From: Thermohalobaculum sp951813525
GTDB lineage: Bacteria > Pseudomonadota > Alphaproteobacteria > Rhodobacterales > Rhodobacteraceae
Reading direction: 5' to 3'
DNA: 64,000 nt
NCBI GenBank assembly: GCA_951813525.2
Contig: CATOTJ020000002.1
Coordinates: forward strand, 930,001-994,000
Every line of letters begins with the position of its first letter. Position 1 is the stretch's first letter. Positions 52,507-62,220 of this stretch are shown piece after piece. Under the pieces are notes generated by a model. That model was given only the letters and a program-made list of their open reading frames with translations. It was not told the DNA's origin and made no database searches. Position numbers and translations under genes: made by a program.

Positions 52507-53385
52507 ATGACCACGACGCCGCGCCAACGCTTTGCTGCCGCCCTTGCCAGTGGCCAGATGATTGAAGCACCCGGTTGCTATGACGGGCTGACCGCCAGAC
52601 TGATCGAACGGGCCGGGTTCAGTGCTTGCTACATGACCGGTGCCGGGACGGCTTCGTCCCATGGACTGCCGGACTATGGGCTGCTGACAGCGACCGAAAT
52701 GATCGCAAATGCCGCAAGAATCGCGAACGCAGTGCAGATCCCGGTCATCGCCGATGCAGATACCGGATTTGGCAACGAGCTGAATGTGACCCGTGCAGTG
52801 CGCGAATATGAACGGGCAGGGGTCGCCGCCATCCATATCGAAGACCAGGGTTTCCCGAAGAAGTGCGGTCATCTTGACGACAAGGAAATCGTGCCGCTGG
52901 AAGATTGGCTGGCCAAAATCCGGGCCGCCGCCGCAGCGCGCCGTGACCCGGATTTCAAAATTATCGCGCGGACGGATTCGAACGCGATGGCCGGGTTCGA
53001 AGAAGCCGTAGATCGTTGCAACGCCGCGCTGCGTGCCGGCGCCGATATCGCGTTCCTTGAGGCGCCCAAGACCAACGCCGAATTGGACGCCGTCTGCAGG
53101 CGGGTCCAAGGTCCGTGCCTGTTCAATCTGGTTCTGCGCGGCAAGACACCGCCGGTTACCTTGGCCCGTCTGCGCGAGGCAGGCTTCGCCCTTTGCATCA
53201 TGCCGGATCTGATCTGGCGCGAAATGGTGATGCGCGCCGAGAGCGTTCTGTCCGACGCGATGGGCGGCGTGCTGCCGGATCAGGAAAATGGTTTGACCGT
53301 TTCCGAACTTTTCGAACGTGTCGGGTCGGGCGAATGGGACAATTTGCGCGGTGCATTCGATGCGACCGTGCGGGCCGCTGAATGA
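52507..53385 (+). CDS. Isocitrate-lyase/PEP-mutase superfamily enzyme
   Basis: A 292-aa TIM-barrel enzyme of the ICL/PEPM superfamily. It has IADADTGFGNE (metal Asp), HIEDQGFPKKCGH with the lyase KKCGH loop, and IARTDSNAM. Candidates include oxaloacetate decarboxylase, 2-methylisocitrate lyase or 2,3-dimethylmalate lyase. Its stop overlaps the SDR start by four bases (ATGA). Confidence 0.92.
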   Translation: MTTTPRQRFAAALASGQMIEAPGCYDGLTARLIERAGFSACYMTGAGTASSHGLPDYGLLTATEMIANAARIANAVQIPVIADADTGFGNELNVTRAVREYERAGVAAIHIEDQGFPKKCGHLDDKEIVPLEDWLAKIRAAAAARRDPDFKIIARTDSNAMAGFEEAVDRCNAALRAGADIAFLEAPKTNAELDAVCRRVQGPCLFNLVLRGKTPPVTLARLREAGFALCIMPDLIWREMVMRAESVLSDAMGGVLPDQENGLTVSELFERVGSGEWDNLRGAFDATVRAAE

Positions 53386-54116
53386 ACCGCACTGCCCTGG
53401 TCACAGGCGCGGGCCAGAATATCGGTCGCGCCTGCGCGGTGGGTTTGGCAAATGACGGGTTCAACGTCGTCGTCAATGGCCTTTCCAACCGCGCTGCGTG
53501 CGAGGAAACCGCGGAAGCGGTTCGGGCCGCGGGCGCCAAGACATTGGTTGCCATGGGCGACGCCGGTACGCGCGATGACTGCGAGGCGATGGCGGCAGCA
53601 GGGATCGACGCTTTCGGTAACATTGACGTCCTGGTCCACAATGCAGCGATCCGGCCCTCCGCCCCGTTTCTCGAGATGGCGGAGGACGAATGGCAGCGTG
53701 TCATGGACGTCAACCTTGGCGGCTCTGTCTGGTTGGCGCGCCAATGTCTGCCGGGCATGATCGCCGCCGGATGGGGCCGTATCGTCTTGTTCGCCGGCAT
53801 GAACGCAATCCATGGCTATAATGGACGGGCACCGGTATCGGTTTCCAAACATGGCAACTGGGGTTTGGCCAAATCGCTGGGCAAGGAATTCGGCCCGAAA
53901 GGCGTCACGGCCAATCTGATTTCTCCGGGACCAATTGCATCCGATCATGCAGACCCGGAAATGACCGCACATATTCAGGCGCAGGAAAGCCGCATCCCGG
54001 TCGGGCGCCTCGGTCTGCCCGAGGAAATCGCTGCGATGGTCTCGCTGCTTGCCTCCAACAAAGGCGCATTCATCAATGGTCAAATCCTTCAGATCAACGG
54101 CGGGACCGAAACCTGA
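53382..54116 (+). CDS. SDR-family protein lacking the catalytic Ser and Tyr
   Basis: A 244-aa short-chain dehydrogenase/reductase fold. The cofactor motif VTGAGQNIG and VHNAAI are present, as is the C-terminal GQILQINGG. At the active site the usual Ser is replaced (VLFAGMNA) and the YxxxK motif reads V-SVSK. Only the Lys remains, so it may be non-catalytic or use different chemistry. It overlaps both neighbours, so it is translated with them. Confidence 0.88.
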   Translation: MNRTALVTGAGQNIGRACAVGLANDGFNVVVNGLSNRAACEETAEAVRAAGAKTLVAMGDAGTRDDCEAMAAAGIDAFGNIDVLVHNAAIRPSAPFLEMAEDEWQRVMDVNLGGSVWLARQCLPGMIAAGWGRIVLFAGMNAIHGYNGRAPVSVSKHGNWGLAKSLGKEFGPKGVTANLISPGPIASDHADPEMTAHIQAQESRIPVGRLGLPEEIAAMVSLLASNKGAFINGQILQINGGTET

Positions 54117-54670
54117 TGCCCGTCATTCAAGTGACGTTGATCGAAGGATATGACGATGCGACACGGCAACGCCTTTGCACCCGGCTGACGGATGCTGCGA
54201 TGGCAACGATCCAGACGCCGGCCGAAGCCGTGACAGTTTATATCAATGAAGTTTCCGCAGCGGGATATATGCGTGGCCGTTCGGCCAAAACGCCCGGTCC
54301 TGCGGCGCGCCCGCCTGCCGAATTGGCATTGGCGTTCCTGGAGCTTCAGGGCAAGCGCGATCTGGACAAGGCAAAGGCCCTGTGCGCAGACGGATTTGAA
54401 ATGGTGTTCCCCGGTCCTGCGCGTTTCACCGATTTTTCGGAGCTAATCGCCTGGGCTGCTCCACGATATCGCGGCGTCGCCAAGACAATCGAACGGATCG
54501 AGGAAGCCCCGATGGGCGACTATGTCGCCGTCTGGGTGACCGGCACGCTGCATGGCGAACGATTGGACGGGTCGCCGTTCGCAGGCATCCGCTTTGTTGA
54601 CCGATTTGAAGTTGCCGCCGGACAAATCGCGCGTCAGGACGTCTGGAACGATATGGGCGAGAGCTTATAA
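54116..54670 (+). CDS. Tautomerase / SnoaL-like fusion protein
   Basis: A 184-aa protein with two parts. Residues 1-60 are 4-oxalocrotonate-tautomerase-like, with catalytic Pro2 after Met1 (MPVIQVTLIEGYDD). Residues 66-184 are a SnoaL-like/NTF2 fold (LALAFLELQGKRDLDKAKAL, FVDRFEVAAGQIARQDVWND). The two are usually separate proteins. The operon places it with a PEP-mutase-type lyase and an SDR-like protein, so it may isomerise an enol or keto intermediate. Confidence 0.8.
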   Translation: MPVIQVTLIEGYDDATRQRLCTRLTDAAMATIQTPAEAVTVYINEVSAAGYMRGRSAKTPGPAARPPAELALAFLELQGKRDLDKAKALCADGFEMVFPGPARFTDFSELIAWAAPRYRGVAKTIERIEEAPMGDYVAVWVTGTLHGERLDGSPFAGIRFVDRFEVAAGQIARQDVWNDMGESL

Positions 54671-54689
54671 CAGGCGGCGAAGTCTGCCC

Positions 54690-56285
54690 CTATCGCTCTG
54701 GACGGCGCAACCAGACTTCGACGCGGCGATTATGCTCACGCCCAATTTCGTCGGTATTGCACGACAGCGGCAGCAACTCGCCATAAGACAGCGGCAACAA
54801 CCGCGCCCGTTCGGCGGTTTCGGGGGTCAACGTCGCGAGCAGGTTTTCGCGCACAACCCGCGCACGCGCCGCGGCCAACTGTGTATTGCGAACCCGGTCG
54901 CCGATGGAATCGGTGAACCCCACCAGAAGAACTTCCAACCCGCCGAAATCACCGGCTTCGAGCATTCCGGCCAGAACCTCGAGATTCCGAATGGAATCGA
55001 TGTCCAGCGTTGTCGAACCGGTCAGGAAGCGGAACGAGAAACTGACCCGGTCGGCATTGCGCAAATCGCGCATCATCCCGGCATACTGATTTCCGTTAAA
55101 GTCCGGTTCGACCGCCGCAGTATGGATCAGCGTCATGCCCATATCTTCCAGGCGCATCCGCTCCAACCCGCGGTCGATGAACCCGGTGGCCTTGATCACG
55201 GCCTGCGCCTCGTCGCTCAGCGCCCAGTCTAGGAAGGCCTGAGCTTCCGGATGAATTCGACCGGGGCGCTTATATGCGTGTATCTGACGCGACAGGAAAT
55301 AGCCGCCGTTCTTGATATTGAAAGCAGTCGGATACGTGATCAGCCCGCAGCTTTCGCGGATCGCCAACCGGGCAACGCCGTTATCTGACAGCGCCGAGCG
55401 GCCGACATAGCCCACCCCACCGGGGTCGCCGGCAACCGCTTTGATCATATCGGAATCGCTGGACCAAGCAAAGGTATCGCCGCGTTCGGTTAGCGCGTTC
55501 GAGGACAGGAAAGCCGAAACGAATTGCTGCCGCGAGGCCGCGCCCTGCGGTAGCGAGTTAACCCGGATCGGCAAATCCGGGCCACCCAACTCGGACCAGT
55601 TTTTGACCTCGCCGGAATAGATCCGCCCAACTTCGAGGGCAGATAAATTTCGGATCGAGTTCTGAGGGTGAAGGATCATCACCGTGGCATCTTGGCCAAT
55701 GACCAATTCATGCTCGGTTTCCCGAAGGTCTGAAAGACCGGCGCCCGTCAACACCTCTGCTTCGGATGCTCCGATCCGATCAGACGGAATAACGATGTCT
55801 GCGTCGCGCCCGGCCATGGCCGCGAAGGCTTCCTCGTCGTTTGTGATCGTCAGCGTAACCTGCGCCCGGATAACCCCCTCCTGATCGGTCAGCGTGATCA
55901 AGCGGGTTCGCGGTTCTCCGGTCGTCTCGTTCCGGAATTCGGCGCCGATGTTTTCGCCATATGCCTGCAGCAGGGCAGGGATCAGTTTTTCGGCAACAGG
56001 GCCATTGCCGAAGATACCGTATTCCGGTGTCAGGATCGGACACCCGGCACCGGTACACTCGACAGCCCGGCTATCGATGCGCAGGATCCCGATATTCTCG
56101 ATTTCGACCAGGTAATAGTCTTCTTCGAAGCCGACCAGATTGCCGGAGACCGAAAGCGACCCGTCCTTATTTTTCAGACTGACCGGTGCGCGCTGGCCAT
56201 CGGTTTGGGCTGATGCCGGGCCTGTCCACAGCCCAAGCGCAAGCACCCCTGCGACAGCCATTCGCCAGTACAAACCGGATGCCAT
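54690..56285 (-). CDS. Periplasmic phosphate-binding-like / OmpA fusion protein
   Basis: A 531-aa exported protein. A signal peptide covers about residues 1-26. A PstS-like PBP domain lies at about 85-370, with IYSGEVKNWSELGGPDLPI and ASRQQFVSAFL. An OmpA-C domain follows at about 400-530 (LVGFTDSIGDRVRNTQLAAARARVV, NRRVEVWL). It may tether a solute sensor to peptidoglycan. It is convergent with the tautomerase gene. Confidence 0.85.
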   Translation of the reverse strand: MASGLYWRMAVAGVLALGLWTGPASAQTDGQRAPVSLKNKDGSLSVSGNLVGFEEDYYLVEIENIGILRIDSRAVECTGAGCPILTPEYGIFGNGPVAEKLIPALLQAYGENIGAEFRNETTGEPRTRLITLTDQEGVIRAQVTLTITNDEEAFAAMAGRDADIVIPSDRIGASEAEVLTGAGLSDLRETEHELVIGQDATVMILHPQNSIRNLSALEVGRIYSGEVKNWSELGGPDLPIRVNSLPQGAASRQQFVSAFLSSNALTERGDTFAWSSDSDMIKAVAGDPGGVGYVGRSALSDNGVARLAIRESCGLITYPTAFNIKNGGYFLSRQIHAYKRPGRIHPEAQAFLDWALSDEAQAVIKATGFIDRGLERMRLEDMGMTLIHTAAVEPDFNGNQYAGMMRDLRNADRVSFSFRFLTGSTTLDIDSIRNLEVLAGMLEAGDFGGLEVLLVGFTDSIGDRVRNTQLAAARARVVRENLLATLTPETAERARLLPLSYGELLPLSCNTDEIGREHNRRVEVWLRRPER

Positions 56286-56368
56286 TCGAATCCGTACCCC
56301 ATCTCGCCGAAAGAGCGGGCACAGTAAACCGAATTTTCCCGCGCTAGCAAGAGGCTACGCGAGTTTTC

Positions 56369-57301
56369 TCATTGAGAGCGTAACTTTGGATCGAGAACAT
56401 CCCGAACCGCATCGCCAAAAAGGTTGAACCCAAACACAGCCAAGGTGATCGCAAGACCAGGGTAAATTGCGTACCAGGGCTCTGACCGGATGTACTCCTG
56501 ACTGGATTTAAGCATCAGACCCCAGGCGGCTGTCGGCTCCTGCACACCAAGGCCCAGGAAAGACAACGATGCTTCCAACAAAATGGCCTGACCAACAAAT
56601 GCAGTCAGCATGATCAGAAACGGGGCCATGACGTTGGGCACCATATGGCGAAGAATGATTCGGGCATCCGAAAAGCCGTTTGCACGCGCCGCATCTATAT
56701 AAGGAATCTCACGGATCGCGAGCGCCGAAGACCGGACCACGCGCGCGCATCTGGGTATAAATGGTATCGTGATCGCGATGATCACATTTTGTATCGAAGA
56801 CCCAAGCGATACGACGATTGTCAACGCCAGGATGATCAGCGGAAACGCCATGATGACGTCCATCACCCGCTGAAAGATGTTATCGATCCAACCGCCATAA
56901 TAAGCCGAGCCGACCCCCAGGACCAGGCCGATCGTTGCGCCGATGAATGCACACACAAACCCCACGAACAGTGCCGTCTGCGCGCCATAGATGATGCGTG
57001 TGAACAAATCCCGCCCGAAATCATCTGTCCCGAAGATGAACGTCTTGCCGTCACCTGCAACTGTGCCTTCGGGCTGCAAGATGTACTCATAGCTCGCTTC
57101 TTCCGGATCGAAGACGACGATCTGATCGGCAAACATGGCCATCAGAATGAAGACGACCACAACAAACAGACCAGCCGAACCGAGTGGCTGACGCCGCATG
57201 AAGGTCAAAATTCGCTTCAGCAACGATGGCGGCGGCGGAAGAATGTCGTCTTCCAGATGGCTTAAGGCAGATGCCGTTGTGTTGTCCGAGGTATTGACCA
57301 T
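56369..57301 (-). CDS. Peptide/nickel-type ABC transporter permease (DppC-like)
   Basis: A 310-aa inner-membrane permease with an N-terminal extra domain and five or six spanning segments. The EAA loop, SALAIREIPYIDAARANGFSDARIILRHMVPN, contacts the ATPases. The ATG at 57301 has GAGGAG. It follows the DppB-like gene by 11 bases and is the last gene of the transporter operon. Confidence 0.93.
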   Translation of the reverse strand: MVNTSDNTTASALSHLEDDILPPPPSLLKRILTFMRRQPLGSAGLFVVVVFILMAMFADQIVVFDPEEASYEYILQPEGTVAGDGKTFIFGTDDFGRDLFTRIIYGAQTALFVGFVCAFIGATIGLVLGVGSAYYGGWIDNIFQRVMDVIMAFPLIILALTIVVSLGSSIQNVIIAITIPFIPRCARVVRSSALAIREIPYIDAARANGFSDARIILRHMVPNVMAPFLIMLTAFVGQAILLEASLSFLGLGVQEPTAAWGLMLKSSQEYIRSEPWYAIYPGLAITLAVFGFNLFGDAVRDVLDPKLRSQ

Positions 57302-57312
57302 GCCGGTGCTCC

Positions 57313-58284
57313 TCAGCTGTAGCGGATGCGCGGATCCAGCCACGCATACAATAGATCGACGACGAAGTTTGTGAAGACGAAGACCATCACGATGGTCATC
57401 ACAATCCCCTGCGTCATGGAATAGTCGTTGAACGTCACGCTATCGACCAGCAGACGGCCAAGGCCGTTTAGATTAAAGACCTGCTCGGTTACGACCAGCC
57501 CGCCCATCAGGAAGGCGAATTCAATCCCGATCACCGTCACAACCGGCAACATCGCATTCTTCAGTGCGTGCCGGTTGATGATGATCTTCTCGGCCATCCC
57601 CTTAGCGCGCGCCGTGCGGACATAATCTTCACGCAGCACTTCCAACAGCGACGAGCGGGTCATCCGGGTCGCAACCGCGGAATACCGGTACCCGGTCGCC
57701 AGCGCAGGCCAGATCAGCATTGAAAGGTTATACCAGGGATCGACCCATAAGGGTTTATAGTCCAATGGCGGCGACCATCGCGAACCCGTGAAATATTCGG
57801 ATATGTTCAACAGCGCGAGAATGATCAGGATCCCCAGCCAGAAGCTGGGCATCGCGATCCCCGCGATTGAAACGGTTCGGACCAGATAATCGATCCATGA
57901 ATTCTGATAAACCGCCGATAATGTGCCCAATGGTATCGCGATGATTATCGACACCAATGTCGCCATGATCGCGACCTGCAGCGAAAGCTGGAAGCGTTTG
58001 CCCATTTCTTCCAGAACCGAACGCCCGGTCCACATCGACGTGCCAAGGTCGAACGTTGCCAATCCGACGACGAAATCGCCGAACTGCGCGATAAGCGGTT
58101 GGTTCAGGCCAAGATTATCACGGCAGATATTGATCTGCTCTTCATCGTAATAGGCGCCCTCACCGCCGAGCTTCAGCTCGCAGACATCGCCTGGTAGTGC
58201 GCGCAAGAGAAAGAAAATAACGAATGCCGCCCCGAGGACTGTCGGGATCATCAGAAGCAGACGCTTCAGAACATAAGTCCACAT
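57313..58284 (-). CDS. Peptide/nickel-type ABC transporter permease (DppB-like)
   Basis: A 323-aa inner-membrane permease with six spanning segments. The N-terminus YVLKRLLLMIPTVLGAAFVIFFLLRALPGDV is characteristic, and the EAA loop is RSSLLEVLREDYVRTARAKGMAEK. It forms the channel with the DppC-like subunit. It is separated from the substrate-binding gene by a hairpin. Confidence 0.94.
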   Translation of the reverse strand: MWTYVLKRLLLMIPTVLGAAFVIFFLLRALPGDVCELKLGGEGAYYDEEQINICRDNLGLNQPLIAQFGDFVVGLATFDLGTSMWTGRSVLEEMGKRFQLSLQVAIMATLVSIIIAIPLGTLSAVYQNSWIDYLVRTVSIAGIAMPSFWLGILIILALLNISEYFTGSRWSPPLDYKPLWVDPWYNLSMLIWPALATGYRYSAVATRMTRSSLLEVLREDYVRTARAKGMAEKIIINRHALKNAMLPVVTVIGIEFAFLMGGLVVTEQVFNLNGLGRLLVDSVTFNDYSMTQGIVMTIVMVFVFTNFVVDLLYAWLDPRIRYS

Positions 58285-58351
58285 TGTTCCAGAACCCTTA
58301 TTGAGCGGCGTTGCGGGGCGGGCCGATGGCCCATCCCGCTGATCAAGAGAA

Positions 58352-58375
58352 GGGGTGGGCCAGTTGGTCCACCCC
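58352..58375 (-). terminator. Hairpin between substrate-binding and permease genes
   Basis: On the minus strand a 10-bp stem (GGGGTGGACC / GGCCCACCCC, one mismatch) lies right after the binding-protein stop, then TTCTCTT. In transporter operons such hairpins partly terminate or stabilise mRNA so the binding protein is made in excess. Confidence 0.5.
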
Positions 58376-58383
58376 GGTCTTTG

Positions 58384-59988
58384 TTATTGGTCCAGCCAGA
58401 TCTGGTCGAGCTGCTGACCCAGATAGTGGGACGGCGCGATCTTCCAGCCCTTCACATAGTTCCAGTGCGGGTTGATCTTGTACCACCACAGCGTGATGAA
58501 CTGCGTCGCCTTGTCGGACAGAACCATCTGCTCCAGTTCGCGCATGATCTTGCGCTGCTCTTCCTCGGTCGGTGCACGCAGCAACTTCTGATAGAGCGCC
58601 TCGATTTCGGCATCCTCGTTCTGGGTATAGTTGTTGCCCGACGACGGGATGAACTTCGAGACATCGGCGATCGGGTTGATCACAGACTGACAGTTAAAGT
58701 CGATCGAGACATCAAAGTCATACTGCTTGCGCAGGATGTCATAAAAGACCGGCGACGGGCTGACCCGCTGCTCGAACTTGATCCCAACCTTCTTCCACTG
58801 GTCCAGCAGCCATGTGCCGACAACCTTGTATGGCTGATCGACGCCGCGGTTGTTGAAGCTGTAGGTCTTCGAGAAATCGAAACCTGCTTCTTCCAACAGC
58901 CGCCTGGCTTCGGCGCGATTGGCTTCCAGATCCTCGCCATAACCGGCAAGACCGACCAACTCTTCCTTGGTCGCTGCCAACGGGTGGTTCGGGAAAACGA
59001 TCCCGCCAACCGTTTTCACGATCGCAATCTTGGACAGATATTTCGATCCGCCCCAGCGGTCGACGGCCAATGTCAGCGCCTTTCGAACGCGCGGATCATC
59101 GAACGGTTTGCGCTTGTGGTTCGGCGTTGCCATAAGCACGCAGTTCCAGTCGCTTTCCTGAATGACCAGCTTGTCACCCAATGCGGCGGCCAGCGCATCA
59201 CGCTGCTTCGGCGGGAAGCCACGGAACTCGATGCCGGCACGATTGCCTTCGATCGCCTGCACGCGTGCAGCCAGCTTAGGTGCCGAGATCGCCTTGAAGC
59301 CATCCAGGTACGGCTTGCCTTCCAGGTGATAGTTCGGGTTTTTCTTGCCCGAAACGAACGCGCCCGGCTGGTGCTCGACGAAGATGAACGGGCCGGACCC
59401 GTTGATATTCGTTTTGTGCCACTGGGTACCGTGCTCTTTCAGATCCTCATCCGAGTAGATGAAATTGAAAGGCGATGCCATCGACGGCACGTAAGCGCCC
59501 GACGGGAACTTTAGCTTCATCTCATAGGTGTGGCTGTCCACAACCCGGTGAGATTCTACCATTGCATAGAACGCTTTGCGCGACGATGCGGTGCCTTCCG
59601 GTGGGAAGATGATCTTGTCGTAGGTAGCGTGGACGTCATTTGCATCCAGCGGTTTGCCGTCATGGAACGTGACGCCTTTGCGGATCTTGTAGGTCCAGGT
59701 CAGACCGTCTTCCGACGATTCAAAGCTTTCGCAGACATCGCATTCGAAATCGTTCTCGGCCGGGTTGTTCGGATTGACCCGGATCAACAGGCTGTAGAAC
59801 GGAGCGATCGGGTGGATCATGCCGAACGTCGTTTCAACGTGACCGTCATAGGACGGAATTTTCGAGCCAACGACGAAATTCAGGGTGCCCCCCGATTTCG
59901 GCGTCTCATGGCCATCTGCCATCGCCTGGCCTGCGAACGTCGTCGCAACCGCGGCGCCAATGGCGGCCTTCCAGAATTTGGTACGCAT
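58384..59988 (-). CDS. ABC transporter substrate-binding protein (SBP_bac_5)
   Basis: A 534-aa periplasmic binding protein of family 5 (peptides, nickel, oligosaccharides and others). A signal peptide covers about residues 1-24. It has YKIRKGVTFHDGKPLDANDV and FDDPRVRKALTLAVDR, typical of the family. The start at 59988 has GGGAGG; in-frame sequence to 60075 is unlikely. It delivers ligand to the DppBC permeases. The ligand is not evident. Confidence 0.94.
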   Translation of the reverse strand: MRTKFWKAAIGAAVATTFAGQAMADGHETPKSGGTLNFVVGSKIPSYDGHVETTFGMIHPIAPFYSLLIRVNPNNPAENDFECDVCESFESSEDGLTWTYKIRKGVTFHDGKPLDANDVHATYDKIIFPPEGTASSRKAFYAMVESHRVVDSHTYEMKLKFPSGAYVPSMASPFNFIYSDEDLKEHGTQWHKTNINGSGPFIFVEHQPGAFVSGKKNPNYHLEGKPYLDGFKAISAPKLAARVQAIEGNRAGIEFRGFPPKQRDALAAALGDKLVIQESDWNCVLMATPNHKRKPFDDPRVRKALTLAVDRWGGSKYLSKIAIVKTVGGIVFPNHPLAATKEELVGLAGYGEDLEANRAEARRLLEEAGFDFSKTYSFNNRGVDQPYKVVGTWLLDQWKKVGIKFEQRVSPSPVFYDILRKQYDFDVSIDFNCQSVINPIADVSKFIPSSGNNYTQNEDAEIEALYQKLLRAPTEEEQRKIMRELEQMVLSDKATQFITLWWYKINPHWNYVKGWKIAPSHYLGQQLDQIWLDQ

Positions 59989-60106
59989 GTAAGGTGCCTC
60001 CCTATTAAGCGAACCCTGTTTAGGGGATCTTTTCCGCGCCCCCTTGAGCGCCGCCCCGGTTAGCCGGGTTGTCATTTTTGTCGTTACTCGCCTCAGTCTG
60101 TTTCTC

Positions 60107-61048
60107 TCAATCTTCTTCGGCCACGAAATGTCCGCCGCCGGTATCGCGCAGATTAAGCTTGGCGGGCGTGTAGCTCAGCGGCCGCACAGCAGACGGGATT
60201 TCATCCACCATCAACTTGCGCTCTGCCCGATCGGCCATCGGATCGGCGATTGGAACGGCAGACAGCAATTTTTGAGTGTAGGAGTGCTGAGGATTGTCGA
60301 AAATCGCCCGGCGCGGTCCCATTTCGACGATCCGGCCCAGATACATCACGGCAACTCGGTGCGCGATACGCTCGACCACCGCCATGTCGTGGCTGATGAA
60401 CAGCAGCGAAAGACCGAATTCTTCCTGCAAGCCCATGAACAGATTGATGACCTGCGCCTGGATTGTCACGTCCAGGGCGCTAACCGCCTCGTCGGCAATA
60501 ATCATCCGCGGGTTCAGTCCCAAGGCGCGGGCGATACAGATCCGTTGACGCTGACCGCCGGAAAACTCATGCGGAAACCTGTCGAAATGCTCGGCGCGCA
60601 GGCCAACCTTGCGCAGCAGGCCGATCACATGATCCTTGACGTTGCCTGCGGGCATGACCTTGTGGACCAGCATGGGCTCTGAAATCGACTTGCCAACCGT
60701 CTGGCGCGGGTTCAGCGATGAATACGGGTCCTGAAAGATCATCTGCATCTGCGTAACCGCGGCTTTGCGCTCGCGGCGGCTCATCTTCGTCAGATCGGTC
60801 CCGTCGAATTCGATCGTCCCTGCGGTCGACTTCTCCAATCCGATCAATGTCCGCCCGGTCGTGGATTTGCCGCAACCGGATTCGCCCACCATTGCCAGCG
60901 TCTCACCCGGCATGATGTGAAAGCTGATGTCCTCGACCGCGTGCACCCGGGCCGTGGTATTTCCCAGCAATCCGCCCGAGATGTCGAAATAGGTCGTCAA
61001 ACCATCAACGCTCAAAAGCGGTTTGCCAGCAGTTTGGTCCAACGGCAT
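60107..61048 (-). CDS. ABC transporter ATP-binding protein (DppF-like)
   Basis: A 313-aa ATPase of the oligopeptide/dipeptide type. Walker A is GESGCGKST, the signature is FSGGQRQRICIARAL and Walker B is IIADEAVSALD; a C-terminal oligopeptide-transport extension follows. It starts 16 bases after the DppD-like gene. It powers the permease with its partner. Confidence 0.94.
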   Translation of the reverse strand: MPLDQTAGKPLLSVDGLTTYFDISGGLLGNTTARVHAVEDISFHIMPGETLAMVGESGCGKSTTGRTLIGLEKSTAGTIEFDGTDLTKMSRRERKAAVTQMQMIFQDPYSSLNPRQTVGKSISEPMLVHKVMPAGNVKDHVIGLLRKVGLRAEHFDRFPHEFSGGQRQRICIARALGLNPRMIIADEAVSALDVTIQAQVINLFMGLQEEFGLSLLFISHDMAVVERIAHRVAVMYLGRIVEMGPRRAIFDNPQHSYTQKLLSAVPIADPMADRAERKLMVDEIPSAVRPLSYTPAKLNLRDTGGGHFVAEED

Positions 61049-61064
61049 TCGTCTTTTCTCCGGC

Positions 61065-61958
61065 TCAGTCGGTTTCGGCCATTTCGGCGAATGTGCCGGT
61101 AACTTCTACATTTTCGAACCGCGATGGCTTGTCGGTTCCGGTCATAGAACCAAGCCGCGGCACAGCGTTCAACAGCGCTTGTGTATATTCGTGCTGCGGG
61201 CGGTGGAAAATCTGCTCTGCGGTGCCTTCTTCGACTTTTTTGCCCAGCAACATGACCGCGACGCGGTCCGCAACTTCGGCAACCACACCCATATCGTGGG
61301 TGATGAACAGAACGGCCATGCCGATCTCGACCTGCAACATCTTGATCAGGTCCAGGATTTGCGCCTGGATCGTCACGTCCAGCGCCGTCGTCGGTTCGTC
61401 CGCAATCAGCAGCGACGGGCGGCAGGCAAGGGCCATCGCGATCATGACCCGTTGGCGCATCCCGCCCGAAAGCTGGTGCGGATACTGCACAAAGCGCTTA
61501 TTTGCCTCCGGGATACGGACCAGATCAAACAGATCCATCGCCCGCTTTTTGGCCTCTTCCTCGCTGACATCCTGGTGGCGGATGATCGCTTCAGCAACCT
61601 GAAACCCGTTGCGCAGCACCGGATTCAGGGACGTCATCGGCTCTTGGAAGATCATCGAGACGTGGTCACCGCGCACTTCCTGCATACGCCGTTGCGTTTG
61701 TTTCAAAACGTCGATCGGCTCATGCTCTTGCGGGCGCAGAGTGATTTTACCTTTGGGGTACTTGGCGTGCAGAAAATCGTTCAGCCGCATAACCGACATG
61801 GCGGTGACCGATTTACCTGATCCGGACTCGCCCACGATCGCCAGCGTCTCGCCGCGGTCGATGTGAAAATCGACGCCGCGCACGGCCTTGACGACCCGTC
61901 CATGTTCCAACGGAAAATGAACATGCAGATCTTCGACTTCAAGAACACGCTCGTTCAC
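61065..61958 (-). CDS. ABC transporter ATP-binding protein (DppD-like)
   Basis: A 297-aa ATPase: Walker A GESGSGKSV, signature LSGGMRQRVMIAMAL, Walker B LLIADEPTTALD, and the C-terminal oligopeptide domain. The GTG at 61958 has GGGGAG; the longer frame to 62018 starts with residues unlike the family. First gene of the five-gene transporter operon, divergent from the hydratase gene. Confidence 0.93.
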   Translation of the reverse strand: MNERVLEVEDLHVHFPLEHGRVVKAVRGVDFHIDRGETLAIVGESGSGKSVTAMSVMRLNDFLHAKYPKGKITLRPQEHEPIDVLKQTQRRMQEVRGDHVSMIFQEPMTSLNPVLRNGFQVAEAIIRHQDVSEEEAKKRAMDLFDLVRIPEANKRFVQYPHQLSGGMRQRVMIAMALACRPSLLIADEPTTALDVTIQAQILDLIKMLQVEIGMAVLFITHDMGVVAEVADRVAVMLLGKKVEEGTAEQIFHRPQHEYTQALLNAVPRLGSMTGTDKPSRFENVEVTGTFAEMAETD

Positions 61959-62220
61959 GCGCCGCTCCCCGTCCCATTCCGAAATCCGACAGAATCGGCT
62001 CCGAAATCGTTTCCTCACCCCATTTTCTTATCGTCCCGTCGCAGCTCGCGGGCAGGGGCAGATGTTGAATGGCTTATGTCTGACAGTTTCGCAAGGGGAT
62101 TCGAGGCATTGGTATACCAGTGGCCTGGCGTTCGTTTCCACGGGGTGGAATTATCACAGGAATGCATTTGCGCTGCGGCACATCTATGGTCGGTCGCACG
62201 CAATGAACGGAGGGGCTCAG

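Noticed and set aside
58381..59514. 377-codon plus-strand frame opposite the substrate-binding gene
   Set aside because: It is the antisense of a clear SBP_bac_5 gene and lacks a ribosome site.
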